Below, piece after piece: positions 24,944 through 34,307 of a DNA stretch of 64,000 nucleotides (the first letter of the stretch is position 1; the number at the start of each line of letters is the position of its first letter). A program made the position numbers and the translations under genes. The notes under the pieces were generated by a model. It did no database searches, had not been told where the DNA came from, and saw only the letters and a program-made list of their open reading frames with translations. Source of the stretch: Zooshikella harenae (GTDB lineage Bacteria; Pseudomonadota; Gammaproteobacteria; Pseudomonadales; Zooshikellaceae); the NCBI RefSeq assembly GCF_018837975.1, contig NZ_JAGSOY010000004.1:62001-126000 (forward strand), in the 5' to 3' direction.

Positions 24944-25957
24944 TTAGCGCATAGGTGGTGCGTACTGAATTCCACCTTTTGTCCAAAGCTTATTCAAGCC
25001 ACGATCGATTTTAAGAGGTGAACTTGAACCTACATTACGCTCGAAAATTTCTCCGTAATTACCAACCTGCTTAACAATTTGATAAGCCCAATCACTCGAT
25101 ATGCCAAGTGATTTAGAACCTTCACCACTTATAAAGCGCTGAACTTCAGGGTTCTTTGATTTCTTCTCTTTTTCAATGTTAGAGGATGTTAGGCCCAACT
25201 CTTCAGCATTAACCATGGCAAAAAGTGTCCACTTCACCAAATTAAACCACTGATCATCACCTTGTCGTACCACAGGACCTAAAGGTTCTTTGGAAATGAC
25301 CTCAGGTAATACCATTGCTTTATCAGGCTTGGATAATTTTATCCGTAATGCATAAAGTTGAGATTGGTCACTTGTTAAAACATCACATCGACCCGCTTCA
25401 AAGCCTTTCGCTGTTTGGTCTGCAGTATCAAAGACGACGGGTTCAAATTCCATTTCATTCTGTCTAAAATAATCCGCTAAATTCAATTCGGTTGTAGTAC
25501 CTGACTGAATACACACAGAAGCACCATCTAACTCTTTTGCACTTTTAACACCTAACTCTTTACTGACCATAAATCCTTGACCGTCATAATAGGTAACGCC
25601 AGTAAAGTTGAGACCAAGCGAAGCATCCCGAGTTATTGTCCAGGTGGTTACTCGAGACAATACATCAATTTCGCCGGACTGAAGTGCAGTAAAACGTTCT
25701 TTAGCGGTTAAGGGAGTATATTTTACTTTGTTCGCATCGCCCAATGTCGCAGCAGCTACGGCTCGACAAACATCCACATCAATCCCTTGCCACTTGCCCT
25801 TGTCATTTGGATTAGAAAACCCTGGTAAACCTGTCGTTACTCCACATTGGACATAGCCACGTTTCTGTACTGACTTAACTGTACTCGCAGCACTTGCCAT
25901 CATGGGAAAAGATACAGAAACAGCTGTTAATACTGCACATATACTTATTTTTTTCAT
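24944..25957 (-). CDS. aapJ: Periplasmic amino acid-binding protein AapJ
   Basis: 337 aa. Signal peptide MKKISICAVLTAVSVSFPMMASA (cleaved before AS-T). The mature protein begins VKSVQKRGYVQCGVTTGLPGFSN, followed by WQGIDVDVCRAVAAATLGD, typical of the AapJ/BztA type II solute-binding family. It delivers glutamate, aspartate and other L-amino acids to AapQM. The ATG has AAGGA at 7 nt; the codon before (GTG) is not needed. A 640-bp non-coding region lies upstream, with a perfect 18-bp palindrome at 26233-26250 that may be the operator. Confidence 0.94.
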   Translation of the reverse strand: MKKISICAVLTAVSVSFPMMASAASTVKSVQKRGYVQCGVTTGLPGFSNPNDKGKWQGIDVDVCRAVAAATLGDANKVKYTPLTAKERFTALQSGEIDVLSRVTTWTITRDASLGLNFTGVTYYDGQGFMVSKELGVKSAKELDGASVCIQSGTTTELNLADYFRQNEMEFEPVVFDTADQTAKGFEAGRCDVLTSDQSQLYALRIKLSKPDKAMVLPEVISKEPLGPVVRQGDDQWFNLVKWTLFAMVNAEELGLTSSNIEKEKKSKNPEVQRFISGEGSKSLGISSDWAYQIVKQVGNYGEIFERNVGSSSPLKIDRGLNKLWTKGGIQYAPPMR

Positions 25958-26599
25958 CACTTTTCCTTTATCTTATTAGAATTTTACTGGGGGTCTTCCT
26001 TTACTACTGGTTCTTAACAGCAGTACTCGCTTGCTCCTTTAATAGGCCCCTTAACCTATGTATACACTCTTTAACACCCTTTGGTTCCAACCACCACAAA
26101 GGCTACACCAACCATCCCTTTTGTTTTTGCTTTCATTTTTTGCTTTACATTCTTTCTAAAACCTGGGTAAGGATTTTTCGCAATACAATACGTGAAAGAC
26201 GAAAGCGTGTGGCCTAATTAAACAACAATCCCTTCACATTGCAATGTGAAAGTAGCCTTGAAATGATTAATAAATTGAAAAGATTTGACGAACTTCAAAT
26301 ATTTAAAACTTAGTTAAAATGCGTAGACATTCGATCACAAACAGTAAAGTAATGTTACAGTTAGAAACTTAAATGCTAAAACCTTTTTAAACAACATACA
26401 CTTACTGTTAACTCAACCCTCAGAAAATTTTGCAAATAAAGAGATCATCACCAGACAGATATACCTAAAATTATTTTACAGAAAATCCATTAACCACCAC
26501 TTTCAAGCAATTCGAAATAACACTTAAAAAAGCTATTCCCTTTTCTTTTGAGGCACTTTAAAAGTACGCAGCTTTATTGCTTGGCATATGCAGGAAAAA
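25958..26599 (-). promoter_or_regulatory. aapJ upstream region with perfect 18-bp palindrome
   Basis: 640 bp without a supported gene (a 107-codon plus-strand frame here looks non-coding). At 26233-26250 is the perfect palindrome TTCACATTG / CAATGTGAA, 276 bp before the aapJ start; a dimeric regulator could bind it. I looked for a sigma-54 -24/-12 site here because Pseudomonas aap genes use one, but found no convincing match. Confidence 0.5.
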
Positions 26600-27628
26600 C
26601 TACTTAAGCTCTAAAGCTATACATTTAACGGACAGTGACTGATTTGACGGGACAACCGTTCTATTTGAAAAAATAGCTGGTAGTTTTATGCTATCCATAA
26701 AACGATTCGAAGCGATAATTTTTACATTCTTTTCTTTACTGACAGACATCATTTTAGCTGCAGTATTAATCGTATCACCAAAAAACACCAATTCTCGTTT
26801 AATCGTGCCCACTTCTGCTACTAACACATCTCCAGAATGAATACTGATACGAAAGTCTGGCACTCTACTATAACGCTTTAGATACTCATTTTTTTTTGCT
26901 TCCATCATCGTGCATAGCGACTCTACACATTGAATACAGCGCTGATTATCCGTATTATTTTTCATTTGCCACGTCACTAATACCTCATCGCCTATTACCC
27001 GCTGCATAAAGCCGCCATAATTTGAAACAATACCAGCAATATCGGCAAAAAAATGTGAAAAAAACTGCTGTGCTACATTGTCACCTAATTCCCTTGTTAA
27101 GCTCGTTGAGCCAACTAAATCAATAAACATAAATACGCGTTGTTCATTTGTTGGCGTTCGATATTTTCCTAAGAAAAGCCCCCAGAATGTTGCTGTTCCT
27201 AAATGGGTGTTAATACGTAATATAAAATTCAAACCAAGCGCCAATAAGAAACTATATATAATATCATGCCATATACCAGGCGCTAAAAAAGGCTGACTAC
27301 ACTGAGGAATAAATATCTGCGTATTTACTAAACTATAATATTCAATAGCACCTATAATCAAAGTTGCAAAAACACTTAATACCAAAGCAAAAACAAGCTG
27401 ATTTAGCTGTACAAAAACCTCAGCAATTTTTGTCATTACATGATTAAGTTCCGTGAAGGATACCAGTAAGCTCACTAAGATACTTAAAGTAATCACGTGA
27501 AAAAGAGTTCGGTCGCTACTTAACGAATAAATGTAGCCTAATATGCTACTCATCAACATAATTGTTATAACTTTTACAATACCTTTCCGCACAAGCATAC
27601 TACCAAAATATAAAAACCTAATATTCAT
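26600..27628 (-). CDS. Membrane-bound class III adenylate/guanylate cyclase
   Basis: 342 aa. About four N-terminal membrane helices (residues 12-150), no recognisable sensor domain, then a C-terminal cyclase domain. The metal-binding Asp residues are in FMFIDLVGSTS and IGDEVLVTW; the nucleotide-site motif is GDTINTAAKM, where the usual transition-state Arg after NTAA is Lys. Substrate could be ATP or GTP. The ATG chosen has AAGGA at 8-nt spacing; a TTG 17 codons upstream is rejected. It is monocistronic and unrelated in position to the aap genes. Confidence 0.83.
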   Translation of the reverse strand: MNIRFLYFGSMLVRKGIVKVITIMLMSSILGYIYSLSSDRTLFHVITLSILVSLLVSFTELNHVMTKIAEVFVQLNQLVFALVLSVFATLIIGAIEYYSLVNTQIFIPQCSQPFLAPGIWHDIIYSFLLALGLNFILRINTHLGTATFWGLFLGKYRTPTNEQRVFMFIDLVGSTSLTRELGDNVAQQFFSHFFADIAGIVSNYGGFMQRVIGDEVLVTWQMKNNTDNQRCIQCVESLCTMMEAKKNEYLKRYSRVPDFRISIHSGDVLVAEVGTIKRELVFFGDTINTAAKMMSVSKEKNVKIIASNRFMDSIKLPAIFSNRTVVPSNQSLSVKCIALELK

Positions 27629-28260
27629 TCGTGAGTTCCTTTTCAATACTTCTTTTAAACGAGTCAAGCTAACTCCCAAATCCAGATACCTGGACCCTCA
27701 CTAAAAAATCACTTTTTTAAGAAGCACCCCCTTACCAACATTTTAGTGCTCAATATTTTTTCATAACAAATAATTTATTTCTCTTATTTCAAAGTATTTA
27801 TTTACTAAACTACGTAGGTATAAGCCACAACATTTTTTTGCACAAATTAAGTAGCTTACAAGAAAAAATCAAAATAAATAAACACGCCCCTAATGATTAC
27901 TCATCAAGGGTATATTCCATGTAAAATTAATTATTATCGTAATGAATTATTGCCCTCGATTTTGGGCATAGCTATGGTGATAACCAATAACTGAACAAAG
28001 AAGAGATGTACTCATCAGTTACTCATTATGAGATCTAATTCTAGCTCATAAATTCCATATAAGTGAACTAGTTTCTTTTTTAGTCTATTTTTTGTGATCC
28101 ATACAACATATTTTTCCTTTTACCCCCTTAACAAATCATTTTAGCTACGAAAAAGATATCAGAAATTCCATAAGGTACCTCTAAAAATAGTGTTTTTTTT
28201 ATAAGCACAAAGAAGCACTACACGAAGGGCTGCGTGTATAAACAGGCAAAGGGAAAACCA
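27629..28260. other. AT-rich intergenic region, no gene seen
   Basis: About 630 bp between the cyclase and the LysR gene. It holds minor hairpins (CCCT-ATGA / TCAT-AGGG at 27888-27910; TACACG / CGTGTA at 28217-28236) and runs of T, but no ORF or RNA I can name. It contains the cyclase promoter and the LysR 3' region. Confidence 0.45.
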
Positions 28261-29142
28261 TTACGATGATTTACACCAGGCTAGTAACCAGTGTATGAAG
28301 TCAGAGACTTTAGGGTTATTTTGATGTTTATTACTAAACACAAAATAACGATAACCCGATTCATATGTGATATTAATTAGCTGCACTAATCGCTCATTTT
28401 CGAGATCATCTTTCACCAAAAAATCTGGCACTAAAGCAACTCCCAAACCTTCACAAGCCGCTTGGATGAGCATAAAAAAGTGTTCCATACCAATTCGCTG
28501 AAACTGTGGATTATCTATATGCTGAGCATTAAACCAGCGCTGCCAGATTTTATCTCGTGATGTATGTTCTAACAGCGTATACTTCATAAGGTCTGCCGCA
28601 GTGCCAACCTTCTTTTTAATAATATCTTTACGACAGACGGGAATCAGCTTCTCGATAAATAGTTCGTCTGCTTGAATCCCAGGCCAACCTCCCTTTCCAC
28701 TACGAATAACAACATCAACACCTGGAGGAAACAGCTCTGTCTGGTTATCTCGGGTGATAACATTGAGTACATAATGAGGATAATGGTGTTTGAATTGGTT
28801 CAAACGTGGAATTAACCAACGTGTACTGAGTGATGGTAATACACTGATGGTCAATAATTCACTAGGTCGATGTGCACTCATAACACTTTGAGTCGCATCA
28901 CTCAAAATGTTCAACGCACTTGCAATCGCTGCTTGATACTGAAGACCTGCAGCCGTCAGTATTAACTTTTGACCTTGCCGTACAAATAAATCAAACCCCA
29001 GATACGCTTCCAGCTTTTTCACTTGCCGGCTCACAGCCCCTTGTGTCACGCATAACTCTTCTGCGGCAAGCGTAAAACTATGCAATCGTGCAGCCGCTTC
29101 AAATGTCCTTAGTGCATTAAGTGGAGGAAGTTTGCGTGCCAT
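28261..29142 (-). CDS. LysR-family regulator, GcvA-like
   Basis: 293 aa. Winged helix at residues 5-64 with the recognition helix in FTLAAEELCVTQGAVSRQVKKLE, then a linker helix and a periplasmic-binding-type effector domain. The opening RKLPPLNALRTFEAAARLHSF matches the GcvA/TrpI group. It is divergent from an AEC-family transporter across 241 bp, the standard layout for a LysR gene and its target, so it probably regulates the transporter in response to an amino acid or organic acid (inference). Confidence 0.88.
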   Translation of the reverse strand: MARKLPPLNALRTFEAAARLHSFTLAAEELCVTQGAVSRQVKKLEAYLGFDLFVRQGQKLILTAAGLQYQAAIASALNILSDATQSVMSAHRPSELLTISVLPSLSTRWLIPRLNQFKHHYPHYVLNVITRDNQTELFPPGVDVVIRSGKGGWPGIQADELFIEKLIPVCRKDIIKKKVGTAADLMKYTLLEHTSRDKIWQRWFNAQHIDNPQFQRIGMEHFFMLIQAACEGLGVALVPDFLVKDDLENERLVQLINITYESGYRYFVFSNKHQNNPKVSDFIHWLLAWCKSS

Positions 29143-29383
29143 AAATAAGCCTGGTATGAGAAAAACTCATGATACCCCTAAGTTTAATCGTTTGCTTATT
29201 TTATGCTAACTCGTTGTAATCACCCTGTTTTGCAATGGTAAGTTTAACCACTGAAATCACTTCAGACTTGCCCTATTCTCATTATTATTAATAGCCAGTG
29301 CGAATGGTTTTTAGGCGAGGCCATCGAGCGAAGATAACAAAGCATAAAAATCATACGCGAAGGGTATAGAAGTAGTAGTTATT

Positions 29384-30313
29384 ATGATTGATACAGGGTT
29401 CTTAATGACCAAAGTGAGCTTTTTATTCATTTTGGTGATGATTGGCTTTACCTTAGGTAGATGCTTCACTATCGAGTTAAAGACAATTTCCACATTGTTA
29501 CTTTATTTGCTCTCCCCTATTGTGGTGTTTAGTGGTATTGCTCAGGCTAAGCTCTTACCAATGTACTCACTCATTCCTATCTTCTTTTTCCTATTCAGCC
29601 TAACAATAGCACTCATAGCACTTAAGTTTGGGCGTTTATTTTGGCAAGACAATACTCGTCATTTATTTGCCTTATCATGCAGTACAGGTAATACGGGGTA
29701 TTTTGGCCTACCTGTTGCCATGGCGATTCTTGATGAAACGGGCGTAGCATTGGTTATCTTTGCCATGCTTGGTATCACTCTCTTTGAGTATACTGTTGGC
29801 TTTTATATCACTGCACGAGGCCAGTATGACGTTCGTAAAAGTATACAAAAACTGGTCAGATTGCCCTTCTTTTATGCATTTTTAGCGGGTTTACTGATCA
29901 ATCTGGCCCAAATAGAACTACCCACAGTCATTACTGATCAACTGCCAATCTTCAAAGGCAGCTATACCATGCTGGGGATGATGATGATTGGCTTTGCACT
30001 GTCATCAGTAACGCGTAAAGATGTTGACTGGAAGTTAATCGGTCTGACCACCTTCAGTAAATTCTTACTTTGGCCCTGCTGTGTCATTCTTGTGATTTTA
30101 TTAGACCAGCATTTACATCAGTGGCTGGATAACATTATGATCCAAGTGATGCTGCTTATATCCGTTGTCCCTCTGGCCGCAAATACAATTGCGCTTGCTG
30201 TTGAACTCAATGTGCACCCCCAAAAGGCCTCCGTTGCAGTGCTAACCAGCACAGCGCTGGGTGTACTCATTGTTCCTGTCTATCTTACTACCTTAACGCA
30301 ATGGCTAATCTGA
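29384..30313 (+). CDS. AEC family transporter (auxin efflux carrier-like permease)
   Basis: 309 aa, about ten membrane helices in two five-helix halves with a short cytoplasmic segment around residues 150-160. Family features: STGNTGYFGLPVAMAI near residue 105 (broken helix with Asn/Gly), and VPLAANTIALAVE near residue 270, the matching broken helix of the second half. AEC members export or import malate, malonate and amino-acid-like substrates. It stands alone and is divergent from a LysR gene. Another ATG at codon 8 is a possible start. A strong bidirectional terminator follows. Confidence 0.85.
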   Translation: MIDTGFLMTKVSFLFILVMIGFTLGRCFTIELKTISTLLLYLLSPIVVFSGIAQAKLLPMYSLIPIFFFLFSLTIALIALKFGRLFWQDNTRHLFALSCSTGNTGYFGLPVAMAILDETGVALVIFAMLGITLFEYTVGFYITARGQYDVRKSIQKLVRLPFFYAFLAGLLINLAQIELPTVITDQLPIFKGSYTMLGMMMIGFALSSVTRKDVDWKLIGLTTFSKFLLWPCCVILVILLDQHLHQWLDNIMIQVMLLISVVPLAANTIALAVELNVHPQKASVAVLTSTALGVLIVPVYLTTLTQWLI

Positions 30314-30341
30314 TAGAAAGCTAATGCCACCTAAACAAAAA

Positions 30342-30369
30342 GCCCTGCAAATCAAGCAGGGCTTTTTTA
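30342..30369. terminator. Bidirectional Rho-independent terminator (AEC gene / cysN)
   Basis: GCCCTGC / GCAGGGC stem with a 7-nt loop, flanked by AAAAA on the left and TTTTTT on the right, so it can stop the plus-strand transporter transcript and the minus-strand cysDN transcript. Confidence 0.88.
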
Positions 30370-30419
30370 GTCTTGTTGCTGTAAATGGATCTATAGCAGA
30401 ACTTAGCAGCAAATTATGG

Positions 30420-32069
30420 TTACAGCTGGCTTGCTAATTCCTCAACAGTTTTTGCTAAATGAATAGCATCATCAACTGTAATCTGTTGAGTAGCAACACT
30501 ATAACTGTCTTGTTGCTCAGCACAGACAAACAATACTATGACTCCCTGTTGCTGTAGATACTCAGCAATACTAGCCATGGACGTTGCTTCTACACCGGAT
30601 AAAGACTCCTGGTCCAGCACCACAACATTACGTCCTTGATTGAATAAAAGTCGCTCTAAATGCTTAGCTGCAGCCTGACGCTCCTTTCCGGTAATTTCAA
30701 TAATCTGAGGTTGTTGATCAAACCGTGCTGCGCGTTCTTGTTGTGTAACAGGCTTCACCTGTTGTTCGCCAACCCCTTTGACCATTCCTGCCCCCACAGT
30801 AACATTGGTCATTCGGTCAATTAAAATAAAAGCACCTGTACCTGGATTACTATGGTAAGCATCAAAGGTCACTGATTTATTCAATGCAAATTGACAAAGT
30901 GCAATCTCATTAAGCTGTAATTGCTCCCCTTGTTGTTGCTCCAGGGTGTTAACATCCGTTTTATGCTCAATGCGCGTTAGCGTGGCAATCGCCTTACTGG
31001 TAAGAAATTTAATATCATACTGTTTACCCACCTGTAGTGGTGCTTCCGCCATCCACACAACGGTTGCCTGTATATCACTCGCTACCAGAGGCAGAGTGTC
31101 AGGTTTAACAAGCAAATCGCCACGACTGATATCAATTTCATCCGTTAATGTAAGCGTAACTGCCTGCCCTGCAAATGCTTCAGTTAACTCTCCATCATAA
31201 GTGATTATTTGTTTTACTCGGCTGCGTTGCTGTGAAGGAAATACCACCAACTCATCACCTGTACGTACAACACCTGAGGTGATAGTGCCACTAAAGCCAC
31301 GAAAATCTAGGTTAGGCCGGTTAACATATTGAACGGGGAAACGAAAATCATCGAAATTACGATCCGAACTGATCTCTACTGTCTCCAAAATAGACATCAA
31401 TGGCTGACCTTGATACCAAGGAGTATTAGCACTGAGATTAACAACATTATCACCATCCAATGCCGATATCGGCACGAAGTGAATATCTTTAAAGCCAAGC
31501 TCTGCCGCAAATGTCGTGTAATCTTGCTTAATAGTTGTAAAAACTTCCTCAGAAAAGTCCATCAAATCCATTTTGTTAATGGCAACGATGATATGCTTGA
31601 TACCCAATAACGAAGTCAAAAAGCTATGACGACGCGTTTGTGTTTTTACGCCATTTCGAGCATCAATTAAGATAATGGCTAAATTACAGGTCGATGCCCC
31701 CGTCGCCATATTCCGCGTGTATTGCTCATGGCCAGGGGTATCCGCAATAATAAATTTTCGTTTTGCTGTTGAGAAGTAACGATAGGCAACATCAATCGTA
31801 ATGCCTTGTTCACGCTCTGCTTGCAAACCATCAACCAACAGTGCTAAGTCTAATTTTTCACCCGCATTACCATTTTTCTTACTATCATGTTTGATCGACT
31901 CCAGGTGGTCTTCATAAATCATTTTAGAGTCATGAAGTAGTCGACCAATTAATGTACTTTTTCCATCATCAACACTGCCACAGGTTAAAAAGCGTAACAG
32001 CTCTTTCTGCTCATGCTGTACCAGATAAGCATTAATATCAGTAGCGATCAGTTCAGATTGATGTGACAT
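30420..32069 (-). CDS. cysN: Sulfate adenylyltransferase subunit 1 with degenerate APS-kinase tail
   Basis: 549 aa GTPase subunit that drives ATP sulfurylase (CysD) in assimilatory sulfate activation. GTP motifs: GSVDDGKST (about residue 33), [12 protein letters not shown]. Residues about 450-549 extend beyond E. coli CysN (475 aa) and align in outline with APS kinase ([43 protein letters not shown]), but the P-loop GLSGSGKST is gone, so kinase activity is not expected. The frame opens 9 codons earlier; this ATG gives the family start. It follows cysD by 97 bp. Confidence 0.93.
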   Translation of the reverse strand: MSHQSELIATDINAYLVQHEQKELLRFLTCGSVDDGKSTLIGRLLHDSKMIYEDHLESIKHDSKKNGNAGEKLDLALLVDGLQAEREQGITIDVAYRYFSTAKRKFIIADTPGHEQYTRNMATGASTCNLAIILIDARNGVKTQTRRHSFLTSLLGIKHIIVAINKMDLMDFSEEVFTTIKQDYTTFAAELGFKDIHFVPISALDGDNVVNLSANTPWYQGQPLMSILETVEISSDRNFDDFRFPVQYVNRPNLDFRGFSGTITSGVVRTGDELVVFPSQQRSRVKQIITYDGELTEAFAGQAVTLTLTDEIDISRGDLLVKPDTLPLVASDIQATVVWMAEAPLQVGKQYDIKFLTSKAIATLTRIEHKTDVNTLEQQQGEQLQLNEIALCQFALNKSVTFDAYHSNPGTGAFILIDRMTNVTVGAGMVKGVGEQQVKPVTQQERAARFDQQPQIIEITGKERQAAAKHLERLLFNQGRNVVVLDQESLSGVEATSMASIAEYLQQQGVIVLFVCAEQQDSYSVATQQITVDDAIHLAKTVEELASQL

Positions 32070-32166
32070 ACCCAGGCCCCACTTACAATGCTGCAAACGT
32101 TAATACCACACCTGTGGCTGCATTAGTGCTATTTTGGCAAATAAGACGGCAATTGCTGTTCATGGC

Positions 32167-33075
32167 TTAGAAATACCCTTCTTGCTTTTTCTTTTCCATG
32201 GAACCAGCACCATCATGGTCAATCACACGACCTTGTCGCTCTGAAGTTTTAGTCAGTAGCATTTCCTGAATAATATCGGGCAATGTCGTAGCGGAAGACT
32301 CAATAGCACCTGTCAGAGGGTAACAGCCAAGGGTTCTAAACCTGACCATTTTCAATTCTGGCTGCTCATCTTTATGGAGTGGAAAACGCTCGTCATCAAC
32401 CATTAAATCTACGCCATCGCGTATGACAACAGGACGTTTTGCTGCATAGTAAAGGGGTACAATGGGGATATTTTCTAAATGAATGTATTGCCAAATATCG
32501 AGTTCAGTCCAATTTGATAAGGGGAATACACGAATACTTTCACCCTTATTCACTTTACCATTATAGATATTCCATAGTTCTGGGCGTTGGCTTTTAGGGT
32601 CCCAACGATGATTTTTATCACGGAAGGAATAAACACGCTCTTTCGCCCGCGACTTTTCTTCATCTCGTCTGGCACCACCGAATGCCGCATCAAAACCATA
32701 TTTATCCAGGGCCTGTTTCAATCCCTGGGTTTTCATAATATCCGTATGCTTTGCACTACCATGTACAAAGGGGTTAATACCTAGCGCTTCACCATCAGGA
32801 TTTTTATGGATCAACAGTTCCATGCCCACTTCTTTCGCTCGTTGATCTCGGAAACTGATCATTTCACGAAACTTCCATCCTGTATCAACATGAAGTAGCG
32901 GAAATGGCGGCTTACTTGGGTAAAATGCTTTTAGGGCAAGATGCAACATAACAGAAGAATCCTTGCCTATGGAATAGAGCATGACTGGATTTTCAAACTC
33001 TGCGACCACCTCGCGGATAATATGGATACTTTCAGCTTCAAGCTGCTTTAAGTGGGTCAGATTATTTGTTTGCAT
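32167..33075 (-). CDS. cysD: Sulfate adenylyltransferase subunit 2
   Basis: 302 aa catalytic subunit of ATP sulfurylase, making APS from sulfate and ATP. N-type ATP pyrophosphatase loop [17 protein letters not shown] (residues about 36-52), then [13 protein letters not shown], the [16 protein letters not shown] substrate region near residue 114 and the late [13 protein letters not shown]. Full family length. First gene of the cysDN pair. Cytosolic. Upstream (33076-33200) no CysB site could be named with confidence. Confidence 0.95.
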   Translation of the reverse strand: MQTNNLTHLKQLEAESIHIIREVVAEFENPVMLYSIGKDSSVMLHLALKAFYPSKPPFPLLHVDTGWKFREMISFRDQRAKEVGMELLIHKNPDGEALGINPFVHGSAKHTDIMKTQGLKQALDKYGFDAAFGGARRDEEKSRAKERVYSFRDKNHRWDPKSQRPELWNIYNGKVNKGESIRVFPLSNWTELDIWQYIHLENIPIVPLYYAAKRPVVIRDGVDLMVDDERFPLHKDEQPELKMVRFRTLGCYPLTGAIESSATTLPDIIQEMLLTKTSERQGRVIDHDGAGSMEKKKQEGYF

Positions 33076-33410
33076 CTCAGGCTACCATAGCGATTCTTCA
33101 CGCAGTTAACTTCAAACGGATAATCGCAGTTACTAAGTTGAGCGGTTTCACCCTTGCGCATAGTTCAAGGTTACCACCTGGACTATCAGATCCGTTGCCA
33201 AGTATTCATTAATCCCCCTGCTCTGCAGGGTTATGTTATTAGCAACCTACTATACCAAATTAATAATAATTATAATAAGTGAGCCAGTTAGACGTTTTTA
33301 TCATATAAATATGTTTTTTGGGGATAACTGCGACCTCAGAGAAAGGTCTGCCACAGCCCAATGTCTCCAAACAGGGGGCTGTGACTAAATGCGGAAAAAT
33401 AAAGGTCGGA
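33076..33410 (-). promoter_or_regulatory. Intergenic region between cysD and the Nif3-like gene
   Basis: 334 bp without an ORF. It carries a GACCT / AGGTC hairpin (33332-33348) next to a perfect 8-bp stem CACAGCCC / GGGCTGTG (33352-33383). On the minus strand these fall just after the Nif3-like stop and may end that transcript. The cysD promoter should lie in 33080-33250; no exact element is assigned. Confidence 0.45.
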
Positions 33411-34169
33411 TTAAACAGGGTTATCTATATCAACAAATATGTGTTCTATACCAAAATGATCTGCAAGTGCTTCCCCCAGTGCTTTAATACCATAGCGCTC
33501 AGAGGCATGATGGCCAGCAGCAAAATAATGAATCCCTAATTCACGTGCTATATGCACTGTAGGCTCAGAAATTTCACCCGATAGATAAGCATCAACGCCT
33601 AACTGCACAGCCTTTTCAATGAACCCCTGCGCTGCACCTGTACACCAAGCTACTTTTTTGATGGGTTGATTACCTGATTGAATAACAAGCGGTGAGCGTC
33701 CCAATACCTTGGTAATCTGTTGGGCAAACTGCTCCACGGTTAACTCACCAGAAACTTCACCTACCAGACCAATGCTGGTATTGATATCAGTATCCATCCC
33801 TTGAGTAACCTTCAAACCTAACAGCTTAGCTAATTGAGCATTATTGCCCAGTTCAGGATGAGCATCTAAAGGCAAGTGATAGGCAAGCAAGTTGATCTCA
33901 TGGGCGAGTAACGCCTGTAAACGCTTTTTCTTCATACCCACAACTGGCTCAGCCTCACCACGCCAGAAATAACCATGGTGAACCAGCAGAGCATCCGCCT
34001 GCAGTTTAATTGCACGATCGATAAGCGCCTGACTAGCAGTGACACCAGTCACAATTTTCTTAATATGTGGTTTGCCTTCAACTTGCAAACCATTAGGGCA
34101 ATAATCTTTAAACAGCTGCGGTTGCAACCATTCGTTCAAAGTATTTATAAGGACTTTACGTTCAACCAT
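33411..34169 (-). CDS. Nif3-like dinuclear metal centre protein (YbgI family)
   Basis: 252 aa. Metal-ligand motifs in order: LLVHHGYFW (about residue 62), LLAYHLPLDAHPELGNN (about 95), and near the C-terminus YFAAGHHASERYGIKALGEAL. These build the two-metal site of the hexameric YbgI/Nif3 fold. Biochemical function is unsettled in the family; annotations as GTP cyclohydrolase type 2 homologue are weak. It sits between cysD and the divergent degS/algW gene, the same neighbourhood seen in Pseudomonas. Confidence 0.88.
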   Translation of the reverse strand: MVERKVLINTLNEWLQPQLFKDYCPNGLQVEGKPHIKKIVTGVTASQALIDRAIKLQADALLVHHGYFWRGEAEPVVGMKKKRLQALLAHEINLLAYHLPLDAHPELGNNAQLAKLLGLKVTQGMDTDINTSIGLVGEVSGELTVEQFAQQITKVLGRSPLVIQSGNQPIKKVAWCTGAAQGFIEKAVQLGVDAYLSGEISEPTVHIARELGIHYFAAGHHASERYGIKALGEALADHFGIEHIFVDIDNPV

Positions 34170-34307
34170 AGTGTATACGTCTTACATTAGCAGAATATGA
34201 GATGACAGAATAAGTCATGAATCCGTATAATGAGTGTGCCCAGGGGTTAAGAAACACCTGAATAACTTGGCCAGATTTCAAAGCCACAGGCAAACTATTA
34301 CGAAAAC

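Noticed and set aside
25894-26217. 107-codon plus-strand frame upstream of aapJ
   Set aside because: Overlaps the aapJ signal-peptide coding region on the other strand; residues are a low-complexity Leu/Phe mix and the frame covers a likely promoter region.
25958-26599. Sigma-54 promoter for the aap operon
   Set aside because: A GGCCAC-like stretch near 26212 lacks the GC element at the required spacing.
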